Assembly (NCBI RefSeq): GCF_008801835.1
Contig: NZ_VZOW01000022.1
Location: 24,350-88,349 of the forward strand
Direction: 5' to 3'
DNA: 64,000 nucleotides
Source of the DNA: Cupriavidus pauculus
GTDB lineage: Bacteria; Pseudomonadota; Gammaproteobacteria; Burkholderiales; Burkholderiaceae
The position numbers and the translations under genes are program-made. Positions 17,408 through 25,571 of this stretch are shown here, one piece after another (position 1 is the first letter of the stretch; each line of letters begins with the position of its first letter). The notes under the pieces were generated by a model. The model made no database searches. It had not been told where the DNA came from and was given only the letters and a program-made list of their open reading frames with translations.

Positions 17408-18390
17408 GTCACGGTCTCTCCGAAGTGGGCGGCCAGCGCGGGCACCGTGCCCACGTAGGCCATTTCCAACTGCTCCAGGCAGTCTTCGCAGGTGTCGGTC
17501 TTGCGGCTGATCACCGCGCGCATCAGGCGGAACTGCATCACCATGGCTTCGGACGCCATCGTGTAGCACGCCTCGGCGACCGAATCGGGCAGCGTCTGGC
17601 CGTTCATGACCAGCCAGCGCACGTAGCGGCCCAGCAGTTCGAAATTGGCGCCCAGCTGGCGCAGCAAGCTGGCCGCGTAGATCTGGAAGTTCGGCTCGCC
17701 GCGCGCCATCAGTTGTTCGAGGTGCGCGGGAAACGCCGCGCGGAACGCCGTGATCGGGTTCTCGCGCGGGCGCCGCGCCAGATGGCCGCGCAGCAGCTCC
17801 AACGAGGTGCGCAACAGGCCGTCGCCGCTCTGCGCGGCAAAGCGCCGGCGCACTACTTCGGCCTGCGGAAAAGTCGCCACGCCCCACATGGTTTCGTGGC
17901 CCGGCGTGCGGAAGATCGCCAGGTAGTCGTCGCCGCTGGCGGTGTGATAGCCGTCGTGGTGGTAATAGCCCACCGCCGTGGCTTCCGGCACCAGCACGTC
18001 GATGGCGATGCAGGCGCGCGCATGCTGGCGGCGATAGGTGCCGGCCGGCTGCGGCAACTGGTAGTTGTCCACCTCGAGCAGCACCGCGTTGCCGCGGTTG
18101 GTCTGCGCGGCAACGTGGGCTTCGAGCCTGCCGTAGGTCGACAGTTCGTCGCGCACGATGCCATACAGCCGCTCCAGGTCCGCGGGCGGGATGTTCGACG
18201 ACGTGAACTGGTCGCCCTCGAAATCGAGCGTGACGGTGAAAGGCAGTGCCGCGATAGGTTCGAAATCCCATCCATGTAACAACTCGACCCACAGGTCGAT
18301 ATGGCGATTGGCATGCGACCACACCGGGTTGCCCCCGTGCAGCGCGTGCGCACCGCCGCGCGTGCGTACCGCCTTGCCGTCACCGTACAT
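17404..18390 (-). CDS. DUF1839-family protein (copy 2)
   Basis: This 328-residue protein is clearly paralogous to the product of 12492-13544 (shared LPFTV-DFEGDQFT, LLEVDNY, RRPRENPITAFRAAFPAHLEQLMARG, CEDCLEQLEM). The ATG at 18390 directly follows the TAA of the ligase gene, and its stop overlaps the GH2 start (ATGA), so it is translationally coupled on both sides. The biochemical function is unknown. Its fixed place between an amino acid:[carrier protein] ligase and a glycosidase suggests it takes the aminoacyl group or its product forward (inference). Confidence 0.82.
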   Translation of the reverse strand: MYGDGKAVRTRGGAHALHGGNPVWSHANRHIDLWVELLHGWDFEPIAALPFTVTLDFEGDQFTSSNIPPADLERLYGIVRDELSTYGRLEAHVAAQTNRGNAVLLEVDNYQLPQPAGTYRRQHARACIAIDVLVPEATAVGYYHHDGYHTASGDDYLAIFRTPGHETMWGVATFPQAEVVRRRFAAQSGDGLLRTSLELLRGHLARRPRENPITAFRAAFPAHLEQLMARGEPNFQIYAASLLRQLGANFELLGRYVRWLVMNGQTLPDSVAEACYTMASEAMVMQFRLMRAVISRKTDTCEDCLEQLEMAYVGTVPALAAHFGETVT

Positions 18391-19359
18391 TTACACGACT
18401 CCCAGCGTCTCGCGCACCGGTTGCGGCCACTTGGCCGGGTCCAGTCCGTGGTGCTTGAGCAGCGCCAGGACCAGCCGTTCGATGCCGAATCCCACGCAAC
18501 CGGTGTGCGCCGTGCCGCCGTCGGCCAGGCCGATGTGCCACAGCGCGCCAAAATGATCCATGTGGTAGTTGAAGCTCATGCACGCGGTGGGCGGCGCGCC
18601 GTCGTTCACGGGGATCAGCAGTTCGAACTTGAGCTTCAGCTCGCGCTGGCTGTCCGCCACGATCTTGCCGCCGCGCCCGAAGAACGGGTCGTTGGCGACA
18701 TCCACCTGCACCGGCAATTGCAGCGACTCGGCCAGCGCCTGCCCGCGTTCCATCCACAGCTGGCGGAACGCGACGATGCGCTCGGGCGATCCCAGGCACA
18801 CGTATTCACGCTGGCGGAACAGCTGCATGCGCGTGGGCTCCAGCGAGGGCTCGTGCCGGTAGCAATACGACAGCACGTCGACCACCTTGCCGTGCGGCGG
18901 CAGCGGGCCGCGCCGTGCCACCACGGGATAGATCGGATAGCACGCGGCGGGCGTCAGCACCACGCCGGTGGGTTCCTGCTGGTCGGTCCAGTCCTGCTTG
19001 TCCTCGAGCCGCGCCAGCAGGCGCCGATGGCCGCGGTCGTCGCCGCAGAAGCTGTGGATCGTGCCGGCCAGGTTTGGAAAGCTCTTCAGGTATTCGCTGG
19101 TCTCGAAATCGTGCTGGCCCATGGCGGGCGGAAAGCGCAGGACTTCGGCCTGCTGGTCGGCGCCGATCCGCGTGATCGCGGCATTCAGCCCGTCGGCGAG
19201 GCCTTCGAACACGGCGCTGCGGCCGTACAGGCCCTGCACACCGGTGTCGATCAGCAGGCCCGCGGCCAGCAGTTTCTCCAGATACGTCGGCGACGCCGCG
19301 GCGGCCGATTCAGCCGCGCCGCCTCCCTGGGCCGCATCGGTCAATGCATGGGCGTCCAT
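18391..19359 (-). CDS. Amino acid--[carrier protein] ligase (class II aaRS-like)
   Basis: The 322-residue protein is a class II aminoacyl-tRNA-synthetase catalytic core without an anticodon-binding domain. Motif 2 is in CYRHEPSLEPTRMQLFRQRE and motif 3 in CVGFGIERLVLALL. Possible zinc ligands are Cys in TPAACYPIYP, Glu in motif 2 and Cys in HTGCVGFG, as in the atypical-SerRS-like ligases described from Bradyrhizobium. Those enzymes activate Gly or Ala and load it onto the phosphopantetheine of a carrier protein rather than onto tRNA. It lies 10 bp after the dehydrogenase gene. Amino-acid specificity is not readable here. Confidence 0.87.
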   Translation of the reverse strand: MDAHALTDAAQGGGAAESAAAASPTYLEKLLAAGLLIDTGVQGLYGRSAVFEGLADGLNAAITRIGADQQAEVLRFPPAMGQHDFETSEYLKSFPNLAGTIHSFCGDDRGHRRLLARLEDKQDWTDQQEPTGVVLTPAACYPIYPVVARRGPLPPHGKVVDVLSYCYRHEPSLEPTRMQLFRQREYVCLGSPERIVAFRQLWMERGQALAESLQLPVQVDVANDPFFGRGGKIVADSQRELKLKFELLIPVNDGAPPTACMSFNYHMDHFGALWHIGLADGGTAHTGCVGFGIERLVLALLKHHGLDPAKWPQPVRETLGVV

Positions 19360-19369
19360 CGATGGCTCC

Positions 19370-20560
19370 TCAGGAACGGTCGGCCAGCAGCAGGTTGGCC
19401 GTATTGGTCTGGATGCGATCGTTGTTGATCATCAGCGGCGCGGACCACAGGTCGCGCAGATGCCGGCCCAGGCTGAACGGCGTGCCGTGCTTGTAGCCGG
19501 CCATGCCGCATACCAGCAGCGCCTGCTGCACCACCTCCAGCGCCATGGTCGACATCGCCGTCTTCAGGCCATTCATCTCGGCGGCCAGCGCGAAGGCGGC
19601 CGACACCGATGCGCCCGCGTGACGCGCGCGCTGATGCGCAAGCGCCAGATCGAGCCGGCCTTCCATCATCTGCAGCATGCTGACCGCCTCGGCCACGCGC
19701 GTTGCCGAGGGCGGCAACTGACCGGGACGCGCGCGCGCCTGGCCCTGGAAGAAGGTCTTGGCGCGCGACACCGCATCGCCAGCGATGCCAAGCCACAGCG
19801 CGCTCCACAGGATGTGCGACACCGGCGTCATGGTGGCGTCGGCAATCTCGCCGAACGGCACCGGCAGCACTTGCTCCACGGCGCCCGTCGCTTCGAGCCG
19901 GAAGCCGTTGCTGCAGGTGCCGCGCATGCCGAGCGTGTCCCACGTGTTCAGGCTCTGCAGCGTGTAATCGGGCTTCAGTGCGCACACCAACACCTGATCC
20001 GACGGCGATGCATCGGCGTGGCGGCGTGCGGTAATCAGGATGCCGTCGGCATGCGCGCCGTACGAAATCGTCGGCGCCATCTTCAGCAGGTGAAAGCGCT
20101 CGCCCTCCACGTTGACCGCGCAACCGCTGCTGCGCAGCGCGCCGCCGATCGCTTCCTCCGAGGTGGCCGAAGCCAGCAGCAACTGCTCGCCCGCCACGCG
20201 CGACAGCAGTTGCTGGTGCCAGGCGCTGCCGCCGCCATGTTCGAGCAGGCACGCCACCTGGATCTGGTGCATCGCGTAGATCATGCCGGTGGATGCGCAC
20301 ATTTCGCCCAGCACCTTGCCGATGGCCGCCACCGTGGCCAGCGACGCGCCGCTGCCGCCCAGCGCGACGGGCACCATCGCGCCCAGCAGGCGCTGCTCGC
20401 GCAGCACTTCGAACGCCTCGTGCGGGAAGCGCGCTTCGCGATCGACCGCATCGGCAAAACGCTGCGCCACCGCACCGGCCTCGCGTGCGGCGTCGATCAG
20501 CGCATCGCCGCCAACGGGCTCGGGATTGGCGTGCGCCAGGGCAACCTTGGCGGTGTTCAT
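19370..20560 (-). CDS. Acyl-CoA-dehydrogenase-like flavoprotein
   Basis: This 396-residue protein has the ACAD fold: an N-terminal helical domain with RLLGAMVPVALGGSGAS, a middle beta domain with TWDTLGMRGTCSNGFRLE, and a C-terminal four-helix domain ending NNDRIQTNTANLLL. The usual C-terminal catalytic Glu motif is not seen (DRIQTN instead). Relatives such as PltE oxidise aminoacyl groups held on carrier proteins; here the natural substrate would be the aminoacyl-ACP made by the neighbouring ligase (inference). ATGA overlap with the carrier protein gene shows coupling. Confidence 0.85.
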   Translation of the reverse strand: MNTAKVALAHANPEPVGGDALIDAAREAGAVAQRFADAVDREARFPHEAFEVLREQRLLGAMVPVALGGSGASLATVAAIGKVLGEMCASTGMIYAMHQIQVACLLEHGGGSAWHQQLLSRVAGEQLLLASATSEEAIGGALRSSGCAVNVEGERFHLLKMAPTISYGAHADGILITARRHADASPSDQVLVCALKPDYTLQSLNTWDTLGMRGTCSNGFRLEATGAVEQVLPVPFGEIADATMTPVSHILWSALWLGIAGDAVSRAKTFFQGQARARPGQLPPSATRVAEAVSMLQMMEGRLDLALAHQRARHAGASVSAAFALAAEMNGLKTAMSTMALEVVQQALLVCGMAGYKHGTPFSLGRHLRDLWSAPLMINNDRIQTNTANLLLADRS

Positions 20561-20808
20561 GCTGCCTCCTGCTGCTGCCGGATGACCTCGACGGCCGCCG
20601 CCAGCGAATCGACGCTGCGGAATAACTGCCGGGTCAGCATCTGATCTGGGATCTCGATATCGAAGGCGTTTTCGAGGGCCAGCATCACGTGCACGGTGGC
20701 CAGCGACGACAGGCCTGCGGCATAGAGATCATCGTTGTCGGCCAGCGAGGCCAGCGGCACGTCGAGCCGCGCCACTTCGGCGAGAATATTGCGGATGATT
20801 GCTTTCAT
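20557..20808 (-). CDS. Acyl/aminoacyl carrier protein
   Basis: This 83-residue acidic four-helix protein carries the phosphopantetheine attachment motif AGLSSLATVHVMLALE, with the modified Ser at about residue 37. The length and the flanking DVPLASLADNDDLY and FDIEIPDQML match the ACP family. The ATG at 20808 was chosen because GGAGAGG sits 6 bp upstream; the frame is open for 25 more codons of Arg-rich unlikely sequence. It is the first gene of the ACP-dehydrogenase-ligase-DUF1839-GH2 operon, 108 bp after the priming transferase gene. A phosphopantetheinyl transferase is not present in the window. Confidence 0.9.
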   Translation of the reverse strand: MKAIIRNILAEVARLDVPLASLADNDDLYAAGLSSLATVHVMLALENAFDIEIPDQMLTRQLFRSVDSLAAAVEVIRQQQEAA

Positions 20809-20916
20809 TCGACCTCTCCGTTTGCGTTGACGGGCTCCATTCCAGGGCTTTTGCGCGCCGCGCTCGGTGCGATGTCGCACCAAGGCGGGCGGTGTTGCGT
20901 GGCGCCGACCGCGGCC

Positions 20917-22320
20917 TCAGAAAGCCGACGCGCCGGTCCAGCCGTGCAAGGCGGTGCGCACGATGATGCGAAGGTCGAGCAGGAACGACCAGTGCTGGAT
21001 GTAATAGATATCGAACTCGATACGCTTGCGCATCTTCTCGATCGTGTCGGTCTGGCCGCGCAGGCCGTTGATCTGCGCCCAGCCCGTGATGCCTGGCTTG
21101 ACGCGATGACGCAGCATGTAGCGGTCGATCAGTTCCTTGTAGATCTCGTTGTGTTCCATCGCATGCGGGCGCGGCCCGACCACCGACATTTCGCCGCGCA
21201 GCACGTTCAGAAACTGCGGCAGCTCGTCCAGGCTGGTGCGGCGCAGGAAGGCGCCGATGCGCGTCACGCGGGGATCGCCGCGCGTGGCCTGCGTGACGCC
21301 CGTATCGGCATGCAGCCGCATGGTGCGGAACTTGTACACGTGGAACGGGTGCCCATCGATGCCCAGGCGCTGCTGGCGAAACAGCACCGGTCCGCGCGAC
21401 GAACACTTGACCATCACGGCGATCGTCAGCAGCGCCGGGCTCAGGCCGATCAGCACCGCCGCGGCAAACACGCGGTCGAAGCTGGCCTTGAGCAAGCCGG
21501 TGATGCCCGAGACCGGCGGCGCGTTCAGGTCGATCACGGGCAGCCCCATGAAATCGCTGAAGCGATGACCGAGCAGCTCCACTGACGACACGTCCGGCAC
21601 CCAACGGATATCGATCAACTGATTGCCGAACTGCCGCACCACATCGGACAGATCGCGACACGCCGCCATCGGCAGCGTCAGCCAGATTTCGCTCACGCCC
21701 TGGCTGCGCACCAGCGCGTTGACCTCGGCCATCGTGCGCAAGGTGGTGACGCTGCCGGGAATCGACTGGCAATGCTCGTCGTAGACGCCCACCACGCGAT
21801 AGCCGGCGGTGCGGATGCGCTGCACGCGCATGTACATTTCGCGCCCCAGCGGACCGAAGCCGAAGATCACCACGCGCTTGGCGTTGATGCCCTGTTCGCG
21901 CACGTTGCCAAGCATGCGGTACATGACGGCGCGCCACGTCAGCAGCGCAAGCGTGGTGCTGATGAACCAGCCCATCGACCAGACCCGCGACACCGCGGCA
22001 ATCTGATGAATCAGAAACGCGCCGAGCAGGCCCGCCACGAATACCGTCGCCCATGCCGAGCAGATGCGCAACGCCAGCACGGCCTGGCTGCGGCCGCGCC
22101 ACGATTCGTAGACGCCAAACGCGGGAAACACCACCAGCGCGCCGATCGCGCACAGCATCGTGAGGAAGCCGTTGACCGGCGCGGCCTCGCGGATGCCGCC
22201 CGGAAAATAGAGCGCGCCCATGGCGATGCCGGCCGCGGCGATCAGCAATGCGTCGGAGAGTCTGTAGAGGAAGTGAAGCGCGCTATGCCGCTCGACGGCG
22301 ACGTTCCAGTTCGATGCCAT
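20917..22320 (-). CDS. Undecaprenyl-phosphate glycosyl-1-phosphate transferase (WcaJ-type)
   Basis: The 467-residue polyprenyl-phosphate hexose-1-P transferase has four N-terminal membrane segments, a CoA-binding-like Rossmann part (VVIFGFGPLGREMYMR, ~150) and a C-terminal catalytic domain. That domain holds GPVLFRQQRLGIDGHPFHVYKFRTM, RRTSLDELPQFLNVLRGEMSVVGPRP and KPGITGWAQINGLRG. The family starts repeat-unit synthesis by moving glucose- or galactose-1-P to undecaprenyl phosphate. The ATG at 22320 was chosen because the preceding frame is Pro/Arg-rich junk. It lies between the PAP2 gene and the carrier protein gene on one strand. Confidence 0.93.
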   Translation of the reverse strand: MASNWNVAVERHSALHFLYRLSDALLIAAAGIAMGALYFPGGIREAAPVNGFLTMLCAIGALVVFPAFGVYESWRGRSQAVLALRICSAWATVFVAGLLGAFLIHQIAAVSRVWSMGWFISTTLALLTWRAVMYRMLGNVREQGINAKRVVIFGFGPLGREMYMRVQRIRTAGYRVVGVYDEHCQSIPGSVTTLRTMAEVNALVRSQGVSEIWLTLPMAACRDLSDVVRQFGNQLIDIRWVPDVSSVELLGHRFSDFMGLPVIDLNAPPVSGITGLLKASFDRVFAAAVLIGLSPALLTIAVMVKCSSRGPVLFRQQRLGIDGHPFHVYKFRTMRLHADTGVTQATRGDPRVTRIGAFLRRTSLDELPQFLNVLRGEMSVVGPRPHAMEHNEIYKELIDRYMLRHRVKPGITGWAQINGLRGQTDTIEKMRKRIEFDIYYIQHWSFLLDLRIIVRTALHGWTGASAF

Positions 22321-22423
22321 GACCGCCCCAATGCCCTTGCGGGCGACGTGTTTGAGGCATGGTTGCGCAGGGGTCCGGGAGCGTCTGTGGGCGGGCGCAC
22401 ACAGCCGCGGGCAGGGCTTTGCG

Positions 22424-23140
22424 CTATGTGGGGCGGCGCGCGCTGGTGGGCCGTAACTGGACTTCGGCGCGGCCGCCGTGCCGGCCGTGGTCGCGCGCGG
22501 TATCGTCGACGACACACGCGCGGCATGTGGGCAAGGCGGTCCATTCGCCGCGCTGGTAAGGACGCTCGCGCCCCGAGAGGAACAGCGCCATCTCGGTCAC
22601 CAGGTTGTGCGTGACGCCAGTCAGGCCGCCTACCGGCAGCACCGGCATGCTGGCCAGCGCCGCCGTTGCCAGCAGCATCGTCAGCGGTCCGCGCGGCACG
22701 CCATGGCGCATGATGAACGGCAGGCTGACGCAGAAGCCGAGCAACAGGCCGCTGAGCACTTCGGACACCGAATGCGCATGCAGCGCAAGACGCGAGGCGC
22801 CCACCGCCAGCGCCATCAGCACGCCGGCCAGCGCGCCCAGCAGGCTCAGCCCCGGCCGGCTGGCCGGCATCGCCAGGTAGAGCAGCACCGGCAGGATCGA
22901 TGCGGCCATCATCGAATGGCCCGAGAACCCGGTGAAGTCGATCGCCTCGCTGCCGATGCCCCAGCCGATGTACGCAACCTTGGAGGCCAGCACCACTGCC
23001 GCCGTGACCGAGAACGCCACGAGCCAGTGGCGCGCCACGCGCGCCGCGCCATGCCAGCGCAGCCACACGTAGAGAAACACCGCGCACGGCAACAGGAACG
23101 CGGATTCGCCGAAGAAGGTGATCAACTGCCAACGGTGCAT
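22424..23140 (-). CDS. PAP2-family membrane phosphatase
   Basis: The 238-residue protein has five or six membrane segments and the phosphatidic-acid-phosphatase motifs FSGHSMMAA (C2, catalytic His) and GASRLALHAHSVSEVL (C3). It may dephosphorylate undecaprenyl pyrophosphate released by polymerisation, or a lipid phosphate. The last ~45 residues after RPYQRGEW are Arg-rich and poorly conserved-looking. It heads a same-strand run of seven genes through GH2. Confidence 0.83.
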   Translation of the reverse strand: MHRWQLITFFGESAFLLPCAVFLYVWLRWHGAARVARHWLVAFSVTAAVVLASKVAYIGWGIGSEAIDFTGFSGHSMMAASILPVLLYLAMPASRPGLSLLGALAGVLMALAVGASRLALHAHSVSEVLSGLLLGFCVSLPFIMRHGVPRGPLTMLLATAALASMPVLPVGGLTGVTHNLVTEMALFLSGRERPYQRGEWTALPTCRACVVDDTARDHGRHGGRAEVQLRPTSARRPT

Positions 23141-23476
23141 GTTGCGACGGCCATCAAGGGTGGGCAGCGGACAGCGTCGGCCGAGGGCAATGCGCCGACG
23201 TGGGAGCGGTCAGCGTAGCATGCGGCCCGCGCGATTGTGTCCCCCCGCGCACGGCATCCATCCCGAAGCATGAGGCCAATGCGGCCTGCCGCACGATGCG
23301 CGGCGCCCGCGCAATGACCGCGCATGCGCCTCAATGCTCGCCGCGCGGTTTTTTGGCATCGGCAAATGCAGGGATGAGATGCCGACATGGCATGCGTCTT
23401 CTGGTTGATACAGTCGCGCGTCGCGATTCGATATGGTCGAAGGGATGGTCGTTCATGCATGTGAGCGGCCATTTCA
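23141..23476 (+). ncRNA. Orphan transcript candidate upstream of an intrinsic terminator
   Basis: This ~470-bp intergenic region has no recognisable protein gene, yet a strong plus-strand terminator lies at 23477-23516. The next genes on both sides are on the minus strand, so nothing annotated on + would use it. A short RNA starting roughly between 23300 and 23440 is therefore suspected. Start and function are unknown. Confidence 0.35.
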
Positions 23477-23516
23477 AAGCCCGCATGGTCCCCCGGTCGG
23501 CGGGCTTCTTTTTTTT
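23477..23516 (+). terminator. Strong Rho-independent terminator with no upstream + gene
   Basis: AAGCCCGC (23477-23484) and GCGGGCTT (23500-23507) pair perfectly around a 15-nt loop and are followed by C and eight T. This is among the best intrinsic terminators in the window. Confidence 0.85.
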
Positions 23517-23609
23517 CACGCCGATATGGCAAACCCGGCAAACCCGCTCTCGCAACGCCGATGCGCGATGCCGCTCATGCGCGGCGTTCGGGTTCAATGC
23601 CTCTACGCA

Positions 23610-23870
23610 TCAAGGCAGGGATGGGTGCCTCAGCGCGACGACCATCCGCTGCGCTGCAGCCAGATGGCGCGCGGCCTCCTGCTGGCCGATCTCCTGCGCC
23701 GCCACCACGGCGGCGGCCTCGCTCACGAAGCGTCGCCCGTGCAGTTCGCCCCGATACAACAACGGCCCGCCGATGATGGCGAGCCGTATCTCATAACAAC
23801 ATGCCCATTTGTCCCGGCCCTCGCGCACGGCAAATCCGTGGACGACCAGAATATCGAGACTGCGTTCCAT
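23610..23870 (-). CDS. Hypothetical protein, 86 residues
   Basis: The protein starts MERSLDILVVHGFAVREGRDKWACCYEIRL and ends in an Ala/Gln-rich helix. AGGGGG lies 4 bp before the ATG at 23870. Alternating hydrophobic strands followed by a helix suggest a small alpha/beta fold. I do not recognise the family. It sits downstream of the receiver-like gene on the same strand. Confidence 0.55.
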   Translation of the reverse strand: MERSLDILVVHGFAVREGRDKWACCYEIRLAIIGGPLLYRGELHGRRFVSEAAAVVAAQEIGQQEAARHLAAAQRMVVALRHPSLP

Positions 23871-23965
23871 ACGACCCCCTGCTCCCCGCGACGGCCGGCC
23901 TCGGCAAGGCGCCGGCTTCTGATCGCGAGCACAATCAGCATAGTCGTATCGGCGCCTGCGCGCCC

Positions 23966-24493
23966 TCATCCGATGGCAGTAGATCCATCCGGAGATATTC
24001 GCGGGGCGCGGGCAAACGGCGGCGGCGCGGTGTCCTGAGGATGCAGCTTGCGCAGCAGCGTCAGCGCGCTGCGCGGAAAGCATTGCCCGCCGGCCCACAC
24101 CAGCGCGGCCGCGGCGCACACCAGTTCCACCGGCGCGGGCACGGCCAGGCAGCCGTTGGCGCCGAGCCGCGCAGCATGCGTCATCAGCTCGGCGTCCAGC
24201 GCATCGGACAACACCAGCCAGCGACGCGGCGCGAGCCGCGCGTGCACGCGGTCGAGCAGCGCGTGCGGATCCTGCACGCCGCTGGTGTCGACCAGCGCCA
24301 GCGCGACGGGCTGCGCGGGCAACGGCTCGGCCTGATCGGGATTGTCGACGGAATGGATCTGCACTGGCGCGGCGTCGTCACGCAGCCATTCGGGCCCGTG
24401 CCAGCGCACGGGTGTGGGGATGTCCTGTCCAGCCATGCGTCGCGCAAGGATGCGGCACATCATTTCATTGCTGGCGATCAGATAGGTCGTCAT
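23966..24493 (-). CDS. Receiver-like protein without output domain
   Basis: The 175-residue protein MTTYLIASNEMMCRILARRM... has the alternating strand-helix pattern of a response-regulator receiver, with VALALVDTSGVQDPHALL at the phosphorylation region and RWLVLSDALDAELMTHAARLGANGCLAVPAP after it. It ends soon after AGGQCFPRSALTLL, which matches AGGECFPSQV at the end of the receiver-like part of the LuxR regulator at 24756-25571. It looks like a paralogue that lacks the HTH. The tail is Pro-rich with no HTH. Possibly a partner or decoy of that regulator (inference). Confidence 0.6.
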   Translation of the reverse strand: MTTYLIASNEMMCRILARRMAGQDIPTPVRWHGPEWLRDDAAPVQIHSVDNPDQAEPLPAQPVALALVDTSGVQDPHALLDRVHARLAPRRWLVLSDALDAELMTHAARLGANGCLAVPAPVELVCAAAALVWAGGQCFPRSALTLLRKLHPQDTAPPPFARAPRISPDGSTAIG

Positions 24494-24755
24494 CGAAAAG
24501 CCATCCGCGCTTAAAACGCGTGTGTCCGCTTGAGGTGTGGTGCACCGGCGGTATTAGCCCTGGGTCGGGGGCATCGGATTCGAACTGGGACGATGGCGAT
24601 GAGGGATTCTTTTTTTGAAAGATGGCTGTCCCCGGCGCCGGACCTGCATAGAAAGTTAGCAAGCGCGGCCGGCCGCCGCCTCATGCTTTTGGCTGAGGGG
24701 CGGACCGGCGGAAGGAGGAGGCGAGCGGGCGGCTGCCAGCTGGGAGGTGGGCGAT
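24494..24755. other. Intergenic between two receiver-like genes
   Basis: The 262-bp gap has a short CTTTTTTTGAAAG stretch near 24610. No gene or clear operator was recognised. Confidence 0.4.
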
Positions 24756-25571
24756 TCAGGCGGCCTCACATGCCTCCCGCGCCGACAGGTCCGACATCGA
24801 CACGTGCGTGGATCGCACGGGAGCGGGGCCCGCCCAGTTCAGCGTGGCGCCGCGTTGCAGTGCGACGTACACGGCTTCGCCCTTGTTGCGCACATGCTGG
24901 CGCTGGTACAGCGTGCAGGCGTGGGTCTTGGCGGTGGCCACCGAGATATTGAGCAGGCGGCTGACCGTCTTGATCGGATAGCCGCGCGCCAGCAGTGCGA
25001 GCACTTCGTACTGGCGCTCGGTGATATTGAGCAGATGTGCGCCGGCGGCCGGCGTTTCCACGGCGGCCGGGCCGCTCGTCCTGGGCAGATCGACCGGCAC
25101 CGTATGCAGCGGCACCACGATCGGCGCGGCAAGGTGGCGCGCCTCGGCCAACGCGGCACCCGCATCGTGCTGGCGCGAGGCCGGCACTTGCGACGGGAAG
25201 CATTCGCCGCCAGCCAGCACCAGTCGGATCGCCGCTTCGAGCGCATCCGAGGAACAGTTCTTGGCCAGCAGGCCGCGCACGCTCTCCGGCAGGCCGCTCG
25301 CGGGCAATGGCGCGGGCACCTGATCGGCCAGCACCAGCACGCGCTGCGGCTGCAGGCGGCGGCAGATATCGGCCAGCGCCGTCCAGCCGCGCTCGGCGTC
25401 CGCGGGCAGGCCGAAGATCAGCAGATCGGCATGATGCGTCCATGGATCGGGCTCGTGCGCACTGGCTGCGTCAAGTTCGACAAGATCGCCGGGGACATGC
25501 GCCTGAGACAACAGATGGCGCAACCCAAGACGCAATAAAGGATGTGGCTCGAGCAGCAGAATGGTGGCCAT
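24756..25571 (-). CDS. LuxR-type regulator with atypical receiver
   Basis: The 271-residue protein pairs an N-terminal receiver-like domain (ATILLLEPHPLLRLGLRHLL) with a C-terminal LuxR/NarL HTH (LNITERQYEVLALLARGYPIKTVSRLLNISVATAKTHACTLYQR, ~195-240). The position where a phosphoacceptor Asp is expected reads LLIFGLPAD, so phosphorylation by a kinase is doubtful. No histidine kinase gene is adjacent. An in-frame GTG three codons upstream (25580) is an alternative start. Paralogous in its first half to 23966-24493. Confidence 0.8.
   Translation of the reverse strand: MATILLLEPHPLLRLGLRHLLSQAHVPGDLVELDAASAHEPDPWTHHADLLIFGLPADAERGWTALADICRRLQPQRVLVLADQVPAPLPASGLPESVRGLLAKNCSSDALEAAIRLVLAGGECFPSQVPASRQHDAGAALAEARHLAAPIVVPLHTVPVDLPRTSGPAAVETPAAGAHLLNITERQYEVLALLARGYPIKTVSRLLNISVATAKTHACTLYQRQHVRNKGEAVYVALQRGATLNWAGPAPVRSTHVSMSDLSAREACEAA

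Noticed and set aside
14687..17458. 923-codon plus-strand frame opposite the GH2 gene
   Set aside because: Arg/His/Gln-biased antisense frame without protein-like patterns.
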